Shown here piece after piece: positions 37,235 to 46,380 of a DNA stretch of 64,000 bases. Position 1 is the stretch's first letter. The number at the start of each line of letters is the position of its first letter. This DNA comes from Paenibacillus solanacearum (GTDB lineage: Bacteria; Bacillota; Bacilli; Paenibacillales; NBRC-103111): assembly GCF_910593845.1 (NCBI RefSeq), contig NZ_CAJVAS010000002.1:305398-369397 (forward strand), given 5' to 3'. Under the pieces are notes generated by a model. That model made no database searches. It was not told the DNA's origin and saw nothing but the letters and a program-made list of their open reading frames with translations. Both the position numbers and the translations under genes were made by a program.

Positions 37235-38512
37235 TTATTCCGACCACACGACCTTGCCTTCCATTATCGTAAGAGCCGGCCAGCCTTTCAGCTTCCAGCC
37301 TGTGAATGGCGTGTTCCGCCCTTTGGATGCGAACTCGGCCGGATCGACCGCCTTTTCCGTCTCCAGATCGATGAGCGTCAAGTCCGCCGCCGCGCCAACC
37401 TCAAGCTTGCCCCAAGGCAGTCCGAACACTTCCGCCGGAAGCTTGGTCATTTTGTCGACGAGGAACTGCAGCGTCCATTGTCCTGTTGCCACGAACTTCG
37501 TGTACAGGAGCGGGAAGGCCGTCTCGAAGCCGACGATCCCGAACGGCGCGAGCGCCATGCCGCGCGCCTTCTCTTCTTCGCTATGCGGCGCATGATCGGT
37601 GACGACGATATCGATCGTGCCGTCGAGCAATCCTTCGATGCAAGCCTGCACGTCGCGCGGTGTGCGGAGCGGTGGGTTCATTTTCCAGTTGGCGTCCATT
37701 CCCGGAATGTCCTCATCGGACAAGATCAGATGATGCGGACACACTTCCGCAGTCACCTTAATACCGAACTGCTTCGCATGACGGATCAGCCGAACCGACT
37801 GTTCGGTGCTGACGTGGCACACATGATAATGGACGCCTGTCGCCTCCGCGAGCAATATGTCGCGTCCCACATGAATCGCTTCGGACTCGTTCGGAATCCC
37901 CTTGAGTCCGTTCTTACGGGCGAATTCGCCTTCGGATACCGCGGCGCCTTCCACCAGCGTATTGTCTTCGCAGTGCGCGATGATCGGCATACCGATCGAC
38001 GCGGCTTTGGCCATCGCGTCTTTCATCATTTGCGCGCTTTGCACGCCGACGCCGTCGTCGGTATACCCGATGACTCCCGCCGCTTTGAGCGCGTCAAAAT
38101 CGGTAAGCTCGCGGCCGAGCTCGTTTTTCGTAATGCAGCCGTAGGGCAGCACGCGAACGATGCCTTCCGTCTCGGCTTTGTCCAGCACGTATTTTACCGT
38201 TTCTACCGTATCGATGACCGGCCGTGTGTTCGGCATGCAGGCGATGGTCGTAAACCCGCCGCGCGCCGCAGAACGCGTCCCGGTCGCTATCGTTTCTTTA
38301 TGCTCGAAGCCCGGCTCGCGCAAATGCACGTGCATATCGATCAGCCCCGGCGTCAGAAGCTTGCCTTGCGCGTCGATCGCGGTATGGCCTGCCGTATCGG
38401 GCGCGGCGCCTTCTGCGATTTTTTCGATGATGCCGCCTTCTACGAGTATATGCTTTGTCGTTTGCGTGTTATCTGCGGTTACAACTGCTGCGTTAAGAAT
38501 CCAAATTCCCAT
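37235..38512 (-). CDS. pyrC: Dihydroorotase
   Basis: 425 residues, ATG at 38512 after GGAGGG. Type I (long) dihydroorotase that cyclises carbamoyl aspartate. Zinc ligands in GLIDMHVHLREPG, HCED and HYHVCHVST, a catalytic Asp in IVVTDHAPHS. The second-metal bridge in the long class falls near GYTDDGVGV. Lies between pyrB (75 bp) and carA (108 bp) in Bacillus order. Confidence 0.97.
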   Translation of the reverse strand: MGIWILNAAVVTADNTQTTKHILVEGGIIEKIAEGAAPDTAGHTAIDAQGKLLTPGLIDMHVHLREPGFEHKETIATGTRSAARGGFTTIACMPNTRPVIDTVETVKYVLDKAETEGIVRVLPYGCITKNELGRELTDFDALKAAGVIGYTDDGVGVQSAQMMKDAMAKAASIGMPIIAHCEDNTLVEGAAVSEGEFARKNGLKGIPNESEAIHVGRDILLAEATGVHYHVCHVSTEQSVRLIRHAKQFGIKVTAEVCPHHLILSDEDIPGMDANWKMNPPLRTPRDVQACIEGLLDGTIDIVVTDHAPHSEEEKARGMALAPFGIVGFETAFPLLYTKFVATGQWTLQFLVDKMTKLPAEVFGLPWGKLEVGAAADLTLIDLETEKAVDPAEFASKGRNTPFTGWKLKGWPALTIMEGKVVWSE

Positions 38513-38587
38513 GAGGCCCTCCGCTTCTTTTCTTCATCTATATCATTTTGCCGTTTTACCGTTTCTAACCGGATGCGCTAACGCTTC

Positions 38588-40059
<1,472 letters not shown>

Positions 40060-40116
40060 CTAGCGCAGCCTCCTATACGTTGGGGTCGCTTGCGTTCCGT
40101 GTTTTGGTCGTGAGGC

Positions 40117-40290
40117 ATAAAAAAAACCTTGCCTGTTTAGACAAGGTTTGCGTACACGAGCAGAAGGTCACCTTACCTCAGATCCAGCTATGGCTTATCC
40201 TGCCACCAGCCTGAGGTAGACCTCCTCTACTCAACGTTCACCTTGCCAGCCTCACGGGACTGTTATTTAAAGGTGCTATGTAATTGAAAT
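40117..40290 (-). promoter_or_regulatory. PyrR-controlled attenuator leader of the pyr operon
   Basis: On the minus strand AGTCCCGTGAGGCT (bases 40248-40261) fits the PyrR-binding loop ARUCCNGNGAGGYU at every position, and GGCAAGG follows as in Bacillus pyr leaders. Downstream is an intrinsic terminator, AACCTTG with its complement (40125-40148) and eight T. Between them lie segments able to form the antiterminator. B. subtilis has three such attenuators in its pyr operon; only this one is visible here. Confidence 0.93.
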
Positions 40291-40291
40291 T

Positions 40292-40320
40292 ATTATCCCA
40301 CTTTCGACATAGTCTGTCAA
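40292..40320 (-). promoter_or_regulatory. Sigma-A promoter of the pyr operon
   Basis: On the minus strand TTGACA (40315-40320), a 17-base spacer and GATAAT (40292-40297). Transcription would start near 40285, just before the PyrR site. Confidence 0.9.
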
Positions 40321-40347
40321 TAGGCGCGCTGGGGAACCGGACGAGGA

Positions 40348-40377
40348 TTGCTAGAGGCGGTCGTTTTATGCTATAAA
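40348..40377 (+). promoter_or_regulatory. Predicted promoter of dapH
   Basis: TTGCTA (40348-40353), 18-base spacer, TATAAA (40372-40377) with an extended -10 (TGC just before it). The 5' leader would include all four 46-bp repeats. Confidence 0.55.
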
Positions 40378-40395
40378 AGAGGTAACGTTTGATTC

Positions 40396-40579
40396 CAACT
40401 GATAACTCGGCTTTGCTGTTGTAACAGTTGCAATCCTTTGACAACTGACAACTTGGCTTCGCGTTGTAACAGTTGCAATATCTTTGACAACTGACAACTT
40501 GGCCCCGCGTTGAAACAGTTGCAATCTTATTGACAACTGACAACCGGGCTTCGCGTTGTAACAGTTGCAATATACATAA
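40396..40579 (+). repeat. Four tandem 46-bp hairpin-forming repeats upstream of dapH
   Basis: Units start at 40396, 40442, 40488 and 40534, an exact 46-bp period. Each unit starts CAACTG and carries CAGTTGCAA about 28 bases later. The inner arms ACAAC and GTTGT extend the stem (a G-T pair in unit 1 and one mismatch in unit 3). Each unit can thus fold into a long hairpin with a loop of about 10 bases. The last unit ends 18 bp before the dapH ATG. There are no unique spacers, so it is not CRISPR-like. Related units occur at 60632-60717. Confidence 0.85.
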
Positions 40580-40597
40580 GGAGCTGGAATTTCTTTT

Positions 40598-41311
40598 ATG
40601 TCGATCGAAATGAATACAGAAGAAGTTATTAATCTCATCAAAACAAGCAAGAAAAAAACCCCGGTTAAAGTATACGTGAAGGGCGATCTGGAATCGATCG
40701 CATTCGGCGATGCGATTCAAGCGTTCGTCTCCGGCAAAAGCGGCGTGCTGTTCGGCGAATGGACCGACGTGAAAGCGGCGCTCGACGCAAACTCCGCGAA
40801 AATCGAAGACTACGTTGTAGAGAACGACCGCCGCAACTCGGCGATCCCGCTGCTCGACCTCAAAGGCATTAACGCCCGCATCGAGCCAGGCGCGGTCATC
40901 CGCGAAATGGTCGGCATCGGCGACAATGCGATTATCATGATGGGCGCGGTCATCAACATCGGCGCTTCGATCGGCGCAGGCACGATGATCGACATGGGCG
41001 TCGTCATCGGCGGCCGCGTAAAAGTCGGCAGCATGTGCCACATCGGCGCAGGCGCTGTGCTGGCAGGCGTAATCGAGCCGCCTTCCGCACAGCCGGTAGT
41101 GATCGAAGACGACGTGCTTGTAGGCGCGAATGCCGTTATTCTTGAAGGCGTGCGCGTAGGCAAAGGCTCCGTTGTAGCCGCTGGCGCCGTCGTTGTGGAA
41201 GACGTGCCGGAATATACGGTTGTCGCAGGTACCCCTGCCCGCATCATCAAGAAGGTCGACGACAAGACGAAGTCCAAGACCGAAATTTTGAAAGACCTTC
41301 GTACCCTGTAA
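40598..41311 (+). CDS. dapH: Tetrahydrodipicolinate N-acetyltransferase
   Basis: 237 residues, ATG at 40598; AAGGAG lies 14 bases upstream, slightly far, and an ATG four codons in is an alternative. Acetylates tetrahydrodipicolinate, opening the acetyl branch of DAP and lysine synthesis. An alpha/beta N-terminal part (about 1-85) comes before a left-handed beta helix of hexapeptide repeats ([20 protein letters not shown] onward to [13 protein letters not shown]). Length matches B. subtilis DapH (YkuQ). It is followed by a terminator and then its pathway partner. Confidence 0.96.
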   Translation: MSIEMNTEEVINLIKTSKKKTPVKVYVKGDLESIAFGDAIQAFVSGKSGVLFGEWTDVKAALDANSAKIEDYVVENDRRNSAIPLLDLKGINARIEPGAVIREMVGIGDNAIIMMGAVINIGASIGAGTMIDMGVVIGGRVKVGSMCHIGAGAVLAGVIEPPSAQPVVIEDDVLVGANAVILEGVRVGKGSVVAAGAVVVEDVPEYTVVAGTPARIIKKVDDKTKSKTEILKDLRTL

Positions 41312-41324
41312 TCGATACAGAAAC

Positions 41325-41352
41325 GGCTCGGCGATCAGACGCCGAGCCTTTC
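41325..41352 (+). terminator. Terminator between dapH and the deacetylase gene
   Basis: GGCTCGGCG, a 6-base loop, CGCCGAGCC, then TTTCT. The short T run suggests partial read-through into the next gene, which has no clear promoter of its own. Confidence 0.8.
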
Positions 41353-41359
41353 TATTAGA

Positions 41360-41415
41360 TTATGACCGTTAGCTTATGACCGTTAGCTTATTGCCATTAG
41401 CTTATTGCCATCAAG
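41360..41415 (+). repeat. Four tandem 14-bp repeats before the deacetylase gene
   Basis: TTATGACCGTTAGC twice (41360-41387), then TTATTGCCATTAGC and TTATTGCCATCAAG (41388-41415). The last unit runs into the AAGGAGG ribosome binding site. It is unrelated to the 46-bp repeats. Confidence 0.85.
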
Positions 41416-41422
41416 GAGGCTT

Positions 41423-42568
41423 ATGTCACTTATGACCGCCGTTACATCCGACCGATTCGTGCAAATACGCCGGGATCTTCATCAAATTCCCGAGCCCGGT
41501 TTTGAAGAATTCAAGACGCAGCGTTACCTGCTTGATTACATCGCGTCTTTGCCGCAGACCCGCCTTGAGGTCCGCACCTGGCGCACCGGCATTCTCGTGA
41601 ATGTCAAAGGAACCGCACCGCAGCGGCGGTATGGATATCGCGCCGATATGGACGGCCTTCCGATTGCCGAGGAAACCGGTTATTCGTTCCCATCGACGCA
41701 CCCGGGATTTATGCATGCTTGCGGGCATGACCTTCACATGACGATCGGCCTTGGCATCTTGACCCACTTCGCCCATCATCCGATCCGCGACGATCTGACC
41801 TTCATCTTCCAACCGGCGGAAGAAGGGCCGGGCGGCGCCGAGCCGATGCTTCACAGCGAGGAATTGCAAGATTGGATGCCAGACGAAATATTCGGTCTAC
41901 ATATTGCACCGGAGTATCCGGTTGGCACGATCGCAACCAAGCCGGGCATTCTATTCGCCAATACGTCCGAGCTGTTCATCGATTTGAAAGGCAAAGGCGG
42001 ACATGCCGCGTTCCCGCATCACGCCAATGATATGATTGTCGCCGCCTGCCAGCTCGTCGGTCAGCTGCAGACCGTTATTTCCCGCAATGTGAATCCGTTG
42101 GATTCCTCCGTCATTACCATCGGTAAAATAACGGGCGGCACGAAGCAGAACATTATCGCGGAAAAAGCGAGGCTCGAAGGGACAATCCGTACGCTATCAT
42201 CCGATACCATGACGCTCGTCAAAACGCGGATCGAAGCGCTCGTTCAAGGGATCGAAGCAGGGTTCCAGTGCAAGGCGGAGATCGATTATGGGGCGAATTA
42301 TCGCCAAGTCTACAACGCCCATGAAGTAACCGCGCAGTTTATGGATTGGGTCCGTTCGACGAATAACGTAACGCTGATCGAATGTACCGAAGCGATGACT
42401 GGCGAAGACTTCGGTTATTTTCTGGAGAAAGTGCCCGGGTTTATGTTCTGGCTTGGCGTGAATACGCCATACGGCTTGCATCATGCCAAGATCGAACCGG
42501 ACGAAGCGGCCATCGAAGTCGCGATTTCGTTAATGACACAGTATATTGGCTTCAGGGCATCTGAGTAA
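41423..42568 (+). CDS. dapL: N-acetyldiaminopimelate deacetylase
   Basis: 381 residues from the ATG at 41423, next to AAGGAGG; an ATG three codons later is possible. M20 family metal hydrolase that frees L,L-DAP and acetate. Metal and catalytic residues are visible in [19 protein letters not shown] and [10 protein letters not shown], with the late His in [10 protein letters not shown]. The dimerisation domain is at about 180-290. B. subtilis YkuR is the counterpart and also follows dapH. The symbol follows B. subtilis usage; elsewhere dapL names an aminotransferase. Confidence 0.92.
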   Translation: MSLMTAVTSDRFVQIRRDLHQIPEPGFEEFKTQRYLLDYIASLPQTRLEVRTWRTGILVNVKGTAPQRRYGYRADMDGLPIAEETGYSFPSTHPGFMHACGHDLHMTIGLGILTHFAHHPIRDDLTFIFQPAEEGPGGAEPMLHSEELQDWMPDEIFGLHIAPEYPVGTIATKPGILFANTSELFIDLKGKGGHAAFPHHANDMIVAACQLVGQLQTVISRNVNPLDSSVITIGKITGGTKQNIIAEKARLEGTIRTLSSDTMTLVKTRIEALVQGIEAGFQCKAEIDYGANYRQVYNAHEVTAQFMDWVRSTNNVTLIECTEAMTGEDFGYFLEKVPGFMFWLGVNTPYGLHHAKIEPDEAAIEVAISLMTQYIGFRASE

Positions 42569-42656
42569 GCCATAATGCCCGTTCGGCAATCGTACTGCCA
42601 TTCCTACCGGCCTCTGTCCGCGGCTACACACTTCGGAATAACAATAACAATCACAA

Positions 42657-42716
42657 AAGCTCGCCGCTTCGATCCAAGCACCGATAAGTGCCGTTCAAAG
42701 CAGCGAGCCTTTTTTA
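42657..42716. terminator. Terminator between the deacetylase gene and patA
   Basis: GCTCGC and GCTT pair with AAGC and GCGAGC around a 28-base loop, followed by CTTTTTTATC on the plus strand. Weak T run on the minus strand, so it may serve convergent patA as well. Confidence 0.75.
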
Positions 42717-42752
42717 TCATTATATATGGCAACCCTTCACGAATATTGCATC

Positions 42753-43931
42753 CTACAGTGCTTTCACGAACGCTTCCATTTTATCCATCGCTCGCTCCAG
42801 CACGTCCATCCCGTAGGCATACGAGATGCGGATGTAGCCTTCGCCGTACGTAGAAAAGGCATCGCCCGGCACGACGGCGACCCGCTGCTGCTCCAGCAGC
42901 TTCATCGTAAATTCCATCGAAGAAAGGCCGAAGCGCTGAATCGAAGGGAACAAATAAAAGGCGCCTTCCGGTTTCGCAAGCTCAAACCCCATGCCGACCA
43001 GCCGATCGTAGACGAAATCTCTCCGCTTCACATATTCCGCTTTCATCGGAAGCGCGTCGTCGATCCCGTTCGTGAGTGCTTCGATTGCCGCATACTGGCT
43101 AATCGAGCTCGCGCATGTGACATTATACTGATGCACTTTGACCATATGCTCGGATATATAAGCCGGAGCGAGCGTAAAGCCGATGCGCCAGCCCGTCATC
43201 GAGTGGGATTTGGATAATCCGTTGATGACGATCGTCTTCTCCCGCATGCCCGGAAGCAAAGCGATCGATCGATGCGGCGCATCATAGATCAGCTCGCTAT
43301 AAATTTCGTCGGAAATGACGAACACATCGCGGTGTTCCAGCAGCTGCGCCATATCGGCAAGCTCCGATTCTGTCATGACCCGGCCTGTCGGGTTGGACGG
43401 GTAGCACAAAATGATGCAGCGCGTGCGCTCCGTCAAGTGCGGCTCGAGCAGCTCCGCCGTCAGCTTGAAGCCGTTGTCCCGCGTATCGACATAGACCGGA
43501 ACACCGCCGCAAAGCCGAACAAGCGGCTCATAACCCGGATAGATCGGGCCGGGAAGGATCACCTCGGCCCCTTCGGTCAAAATCGTCCGCAGCGTAATAT
43601 CGAGCGCTTGGCTTGCCCCGGTCGTGACGATAATCTCATTGGCCGCGCTGTAAGTTTGACCGTATTTACGCTGCACGAATTCGGATACCGCCTGCCTGAG
43701 CTCAGGCAGTCCGGGATTCGGCGTATAGGTCGTCCGGTGATCGGCGACCGCCTGCTCCGCGGCGCGCAGAATATGGTCCGGCGTCGGAAAATCCGGCTGG
43801 CCAATCGTCAGCGTGATCGCATCCTTGTACGTGCTCACCAAATTGGAAATTTTGCGGATGCCCGAAATTTGAATGTCTTTCACCTGCGGATTGATCAAAT
43901 GCGTAAGCGGCTCGTTCCCCATGGGTTTCAT
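42753..43931 (-). CDS. patA: N-acetyl-L,L-diaminopimelate aminotransferase
   Basis: 392 residues; ATG at 43931 just after AAGGAC, or the ATG at 43922. PLP-dependent class I aminotransferase: LTIGQPDFPTPDHIL, TTGASQALDITLRT, CYPSNPTGRVM, SDEIYSELIYD, and PLP Lys in NGLSKSHSMTGWRIGF. Its sequence fits PatA of B. subtilis, which transaminates N-acetyl-2-amino-6-oxopimelate. That step sits between DapH and the deacetylase encoded next door on the other strand, which supports the assignment. Confidence 0.9.
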   Translation of the reverse strand: MKPMGNEPLTHLINPQVKDIQISGIRKISNLVSTYKDAITLTIGQPDFPTPDHILRAAEQAVADHRTTYTPNPGLPELRQAVSEFVQRKYGQTYSAANEIIVTTGASQALDITLRTILTEGAEVILPGPIYPGYEPLVRLCGGVPVYVDTRDNGFKLTAELLEPHLTERTRCIILCYPSNPTGRVMTESELADMAQLLEHRDVFVISDEIYSELIYDAPHRSIALLPGMREKTIVINGLSKSHSMTGWRIGFTLAPAYISEHMVKVHQYNVTCASSISQYAAIEALTNGIDDALPMKAEYVKRRDFVYDRLVGMGFELAKPEGAFYLFPSIQRFGLSSMEFTMKLLEQQRVAVVPGDAFSTYGEGYIRISYAYGMDVLERAMDKMEAFVKAL

Positions 43932-43936
43932 CGTCC

Positions 43937-44905
43937 TTATCTTGTTTTTAAAACTTCCAGCAGCCGCACCATATCGTCGGGCAGCGGCGCTTCGAACTGG
44001 AGGAGCTCGCCGGTCCGCGGATGCTCGAACCCGAGCGCGGCCGCGTGCAGTGCTTGTCCTTCCATCGCAACGCCTTTATTTTTAGCCGGACCGTATTGCG
44101 GATCGCCGACCAGCGGGTGGCCGATAAATTTCATGTGCACCCGGATTTGATGCGTTCTGCCGGTTTCCAGCTTCAGTTCCACCAGCGTATAATCGCCGAA
44201 CCGTTCCAATACGACGAAGTGCGTAACCGCATGCTTGCTGTTTTTATCCGTTACCGTGAACAATTTACGGTCTTTCGGATCGCGTCCGATCGGCGCGTCG
44301 ATCGTGCCGTTGTCATGCGGTACGTTTCCATGCACGAGTGCAATATATTTTCTGTTAACGGAATGTTCCTTCAACTGCTCGCTCAGCGATTGATGCGCCT
44401 TATCGTTCTTGGCAGCCATCAGCAGCCCCGACGTGTCTTTATCGATCCGATGCACGATGCCCGGCCGCACGACGCCGTTAATGCCCGATAAATCTTGGCA
44501 ATGGTACATCAGCGCATTGACCAGCGTGCCGCTATAATGTCCGGGCGCCGGGTGAACGACGAGGCCGCGCGGCTTATTGACTACGATGACATCCGCATCT
44601 TCGTACACTACGTCAAGCGGGATCGGCTCCGCCGTCAGCTCCAACAGCTCGGGCTCCGGCATGTCCAGAATCAACCGATCCTCTTCGGACAGCTTGTAAT
44701 TCGGCTTCACCGTACGATCGTTCACCGTAACGCATCCGTCTTTGATCCACTGCTGAATTTGTGTGCGGGAAATGGAGTCGTCGAGCGATTCGGCCATAAA
44801 TTTATCGATCCGTTCCCCCGCTTCCTCCGCCGCGATCACCCACTCATAACGTTCTTGATTGTCCTGCTCATCCTGCAATTCCATTTCCCGATCTGTGAAA
44901 CTCAT
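43937..44905 (-). CDS. rluD: RluD-family 23S rRNA pseudouridine synthase
   Basis: 322 residues. N-terminal S4 RNA-binding domain (ERIDKFMAESLDDSISRTQIQQ) then the catalytic domain with Asp in HRIDKDTSGLLMAAK and VELKLETGRTHQIRVHM. Likely modifies helix 69 or a similar site of 23S rRNA; the exact uridine cannot be told from sequence. Homologue of B. subtilis YlyB, which also follows lspA. The ATG at 44905 overlaps the lspA stop (ATGA). Confidence 0.93.
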   Translation of the reverse strand: MSFTDREMELQDEQDNQERYEWVIAAEEAGERIDKFMAESLDDSISRTQIQQWIKDGCVTVNDRTVKPNYKLSEEDRLILDMPEPELLELTAEPIPLDVVYEDADVIVVNKPRGLVVHPAPGHYSGTLVNALMYHCQDLSGINGVVRPGIVHRIDKDTSGLLMAAKNDKAHQSLSEQLKEHSVNRKYIALVHGNVPHDNGTIDAPIGRDPKDRKLFTVTDKNSKHAVTHFVVLERFGDYTLVELKLETGRTHQIRVHMKFIGHPLVGDPQYGPAKNKGVAMEGQALHAAALGFEHPRTGELLQFEAPLPDDMVRLLEVLKTR

Positions 44906-45429
44906 GATTGTGCGTCCCCGCTTTCCAGCGTTGTTTGTTTATTTTGCCTAGTTTCGCGGCGCCAGCTGATGAACGAGTCAATGAAAATGAGCGCTACCCC
45001 GATACATATCGAGGCATCGGCCAGATTGAAGATGGCGAACGTGTAATCGACCGGCGTGCCGAACCAGTTGAATTGAAAGCGGAACTGCAGAAAGTCAACC
45101 ACTTCGCCGAATAAGGCGCGATCGATAAAATTGCCAAGCGCTCCGCCCAGCAGCAGGCTCAAAGCGAAAGGAAGCAGCTTTTTGCGCTCTTTCATCGTCT
45201 TCTGCAAATACCAGATGATCCCGACCGCAACGGCAATCGTAACGACAATGAAAAACCATCGCTGGTTTTGCAAAATGCCGAAGGCGGCGCCGCGGTTCCG
45301 GTGAGACGTGATTTGAAAAAATTCGCCGATGACGGATCGCGACTCGCCGATCATCAGCCGGTTTACGATCATCCATTTGGTTACTTGATCCAGCACCAGA
45401 ACGATCAAAGCGTAAATGTAATATCTCAA
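44902..45429 (-). CDS. lspA: Prolipoprotein signal peptidase (signal peptidase II)
   Basis: 175 residues from the TTG at 45429, eight bases after AAGGAG. Membrane aspartyl protease that cleaves diacylated prolipoproteins, such as the binding protein and fusion protein encoded at 4.5-11 kb. Four membrane helices. Catalytic Asp pair in LGNFIDRAL and IFNLADASI, with the family's N-x-G motif in RNRGAAFGIL. In Bacillus lspA also lies between ileS and rluD-like ylyB. Confidence 0.96.
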   Translation of the reverse strand: MRYYIYALIVLVLDQVTKWMIVNRLMIGESRSVIGEFFQITSHRNRGAAFGILQNQRWFFIVVTIAVAVGIIWYLQKTMKERKKLLPFALSLLLGGALGNFIDRALFGEVVDFLQFRFQFNWFGTPVDYTFAIFNLADASICIGVALIFIDSFISWRRETRQNKQTTLESGDAQS

Positions 45430-45540
45430 GCTAACAACTCCTTACGCGTTTCTACGATTCAAGGATTTTCCTCAGCTAAAAACAGTCGGATCCGTTAAAA
45501 ATACAAGCACATGCGATTGACAAAAAGGAGGCGTCCGTTT

Positions 45541-46302
45541 TTGACGAACCGTCCGGTTAACCAAAGCACGCTTACACCCGAACAGCTTCAGCAGCTTGCC
45601 GGAAAGCTTCGCGATGAGAAGCAGTGGCTTGATGCCCACTTCGACTCCGGTAATAACGATGGATTGGAACAATCACTGCGCGACACCACAGGCGAACTGT
45701 CCGCCTATGATAACCACCCCGCCGATCTCGGCTCCGAGATGTTCGAACGGGAAAAAGATATTGCCTTGAACGAAAACGCGGAACGCCATCTGACCGACAT
45801 CAACGAAGCGCTTCAGCGCATCGAATCCGGCGATTACGGGGTTTGCCGCACCTGCGGCAAGGCTATCTCGTTCGAGCGGCTCGAAGCGATGCCGACGGCC
45901 GCTTATTGCGTGGAGCATGTGCCGGATCCGCATGTATCGGAACGGCGTCCGGTCGAAGAAACCATCCTGGCCCCTCCGTTCGGCCGCACCAGCCTGGACG
46001 AGCTTCCGGAGCAAAATCAGTTCGACGGCGAAGATGCCTGGCAAATCGTCGAAAGCTGGGGGACGTCCAACTCCCCGGCGATGGCCGAGAACCCGAACAA
46101 GTCGAGCAACTACAACGAAATGGAAATTGAACCGGATGAGAACGAAGGCTATGTGGAAGCCTACGAGAGCTTCCTGGCCACCGACATTTACGGCCAGCAG
46201 GTAACCGTCGTACGTAATCAAGCGTATAAGCATTATATGCAAAACGGCGAAGGCGACGGACTGCTGGAGCCTGACATGCTAGCCGAAGACAGCTACGATT
46301 AA
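45541..46302 (+). CDS. YteA-type protein with TraR/DksA-like zinc finger
   Basis: 253 residues from the TTG at 45541, nine bases after AAGGAGG; an ATG at 45511 lies before that site. Helical coiled-coil start (LTPEQLQQLAGKLRDEKQWL), a DnaK-suppressor-like region with LGSEMFEREKDIALNENAERHL, then CRTCGKAISFERLEAMPTA and YCVEH. That places three Cys and one His where DksA proteins usually have four Cys. An acidic tail of about 120 residues follows. YteA-family members are linked to sporulation in Bacillus. On the opposite strand from lspA and ileS. Confidence 0.85.
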   Translation: MTNRPVNQSTLTPEQLQQLAGKLRDEKQWLDAHFDSGNNDGLEQSLRDTTGELSAYDNHPADLGSEMFEREKDIALNENAERHLTDINEALQRIESGDYGVCRTCGKAISFERLEAMPTAAYCVEHVPDPHVSERRPVEETILAPPFGRTSLDELPEQNQFDGEDAWQIVESWGTSNSPAMAENPNKSSNYNEMEIEPDENEGYVEAYESFLATDIYGQQVTVVRNQAYKHYMQNGEGDGLLEPDMLAEDSYD

Positions 46303-46308
46303 AGCAGC

Positions 46309-46363
46309 AACAACGAGCGGCTCCGGACGGTTGATCCGGACGGAACGGCTCGTTGTTTTTTTT
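46309..46363. terminator. Bidirectional terminator between yteA-like gene and ileS
   Basis: AACAACGAGC pairs with GCTCGTTGTT, with a second stem GGCTCCGGAC-like inside, then eight T on the plus strand. Placed between two convergent stop codons. Confidence 0.9.
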
Positions 46364-46380
46364 GAACGTTATTGCCTTCG

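Noticed and set aside
40396..40579. CRISPR array
   Set aside because: Units are contiguous with no unique spacers, and no cas genes are near.
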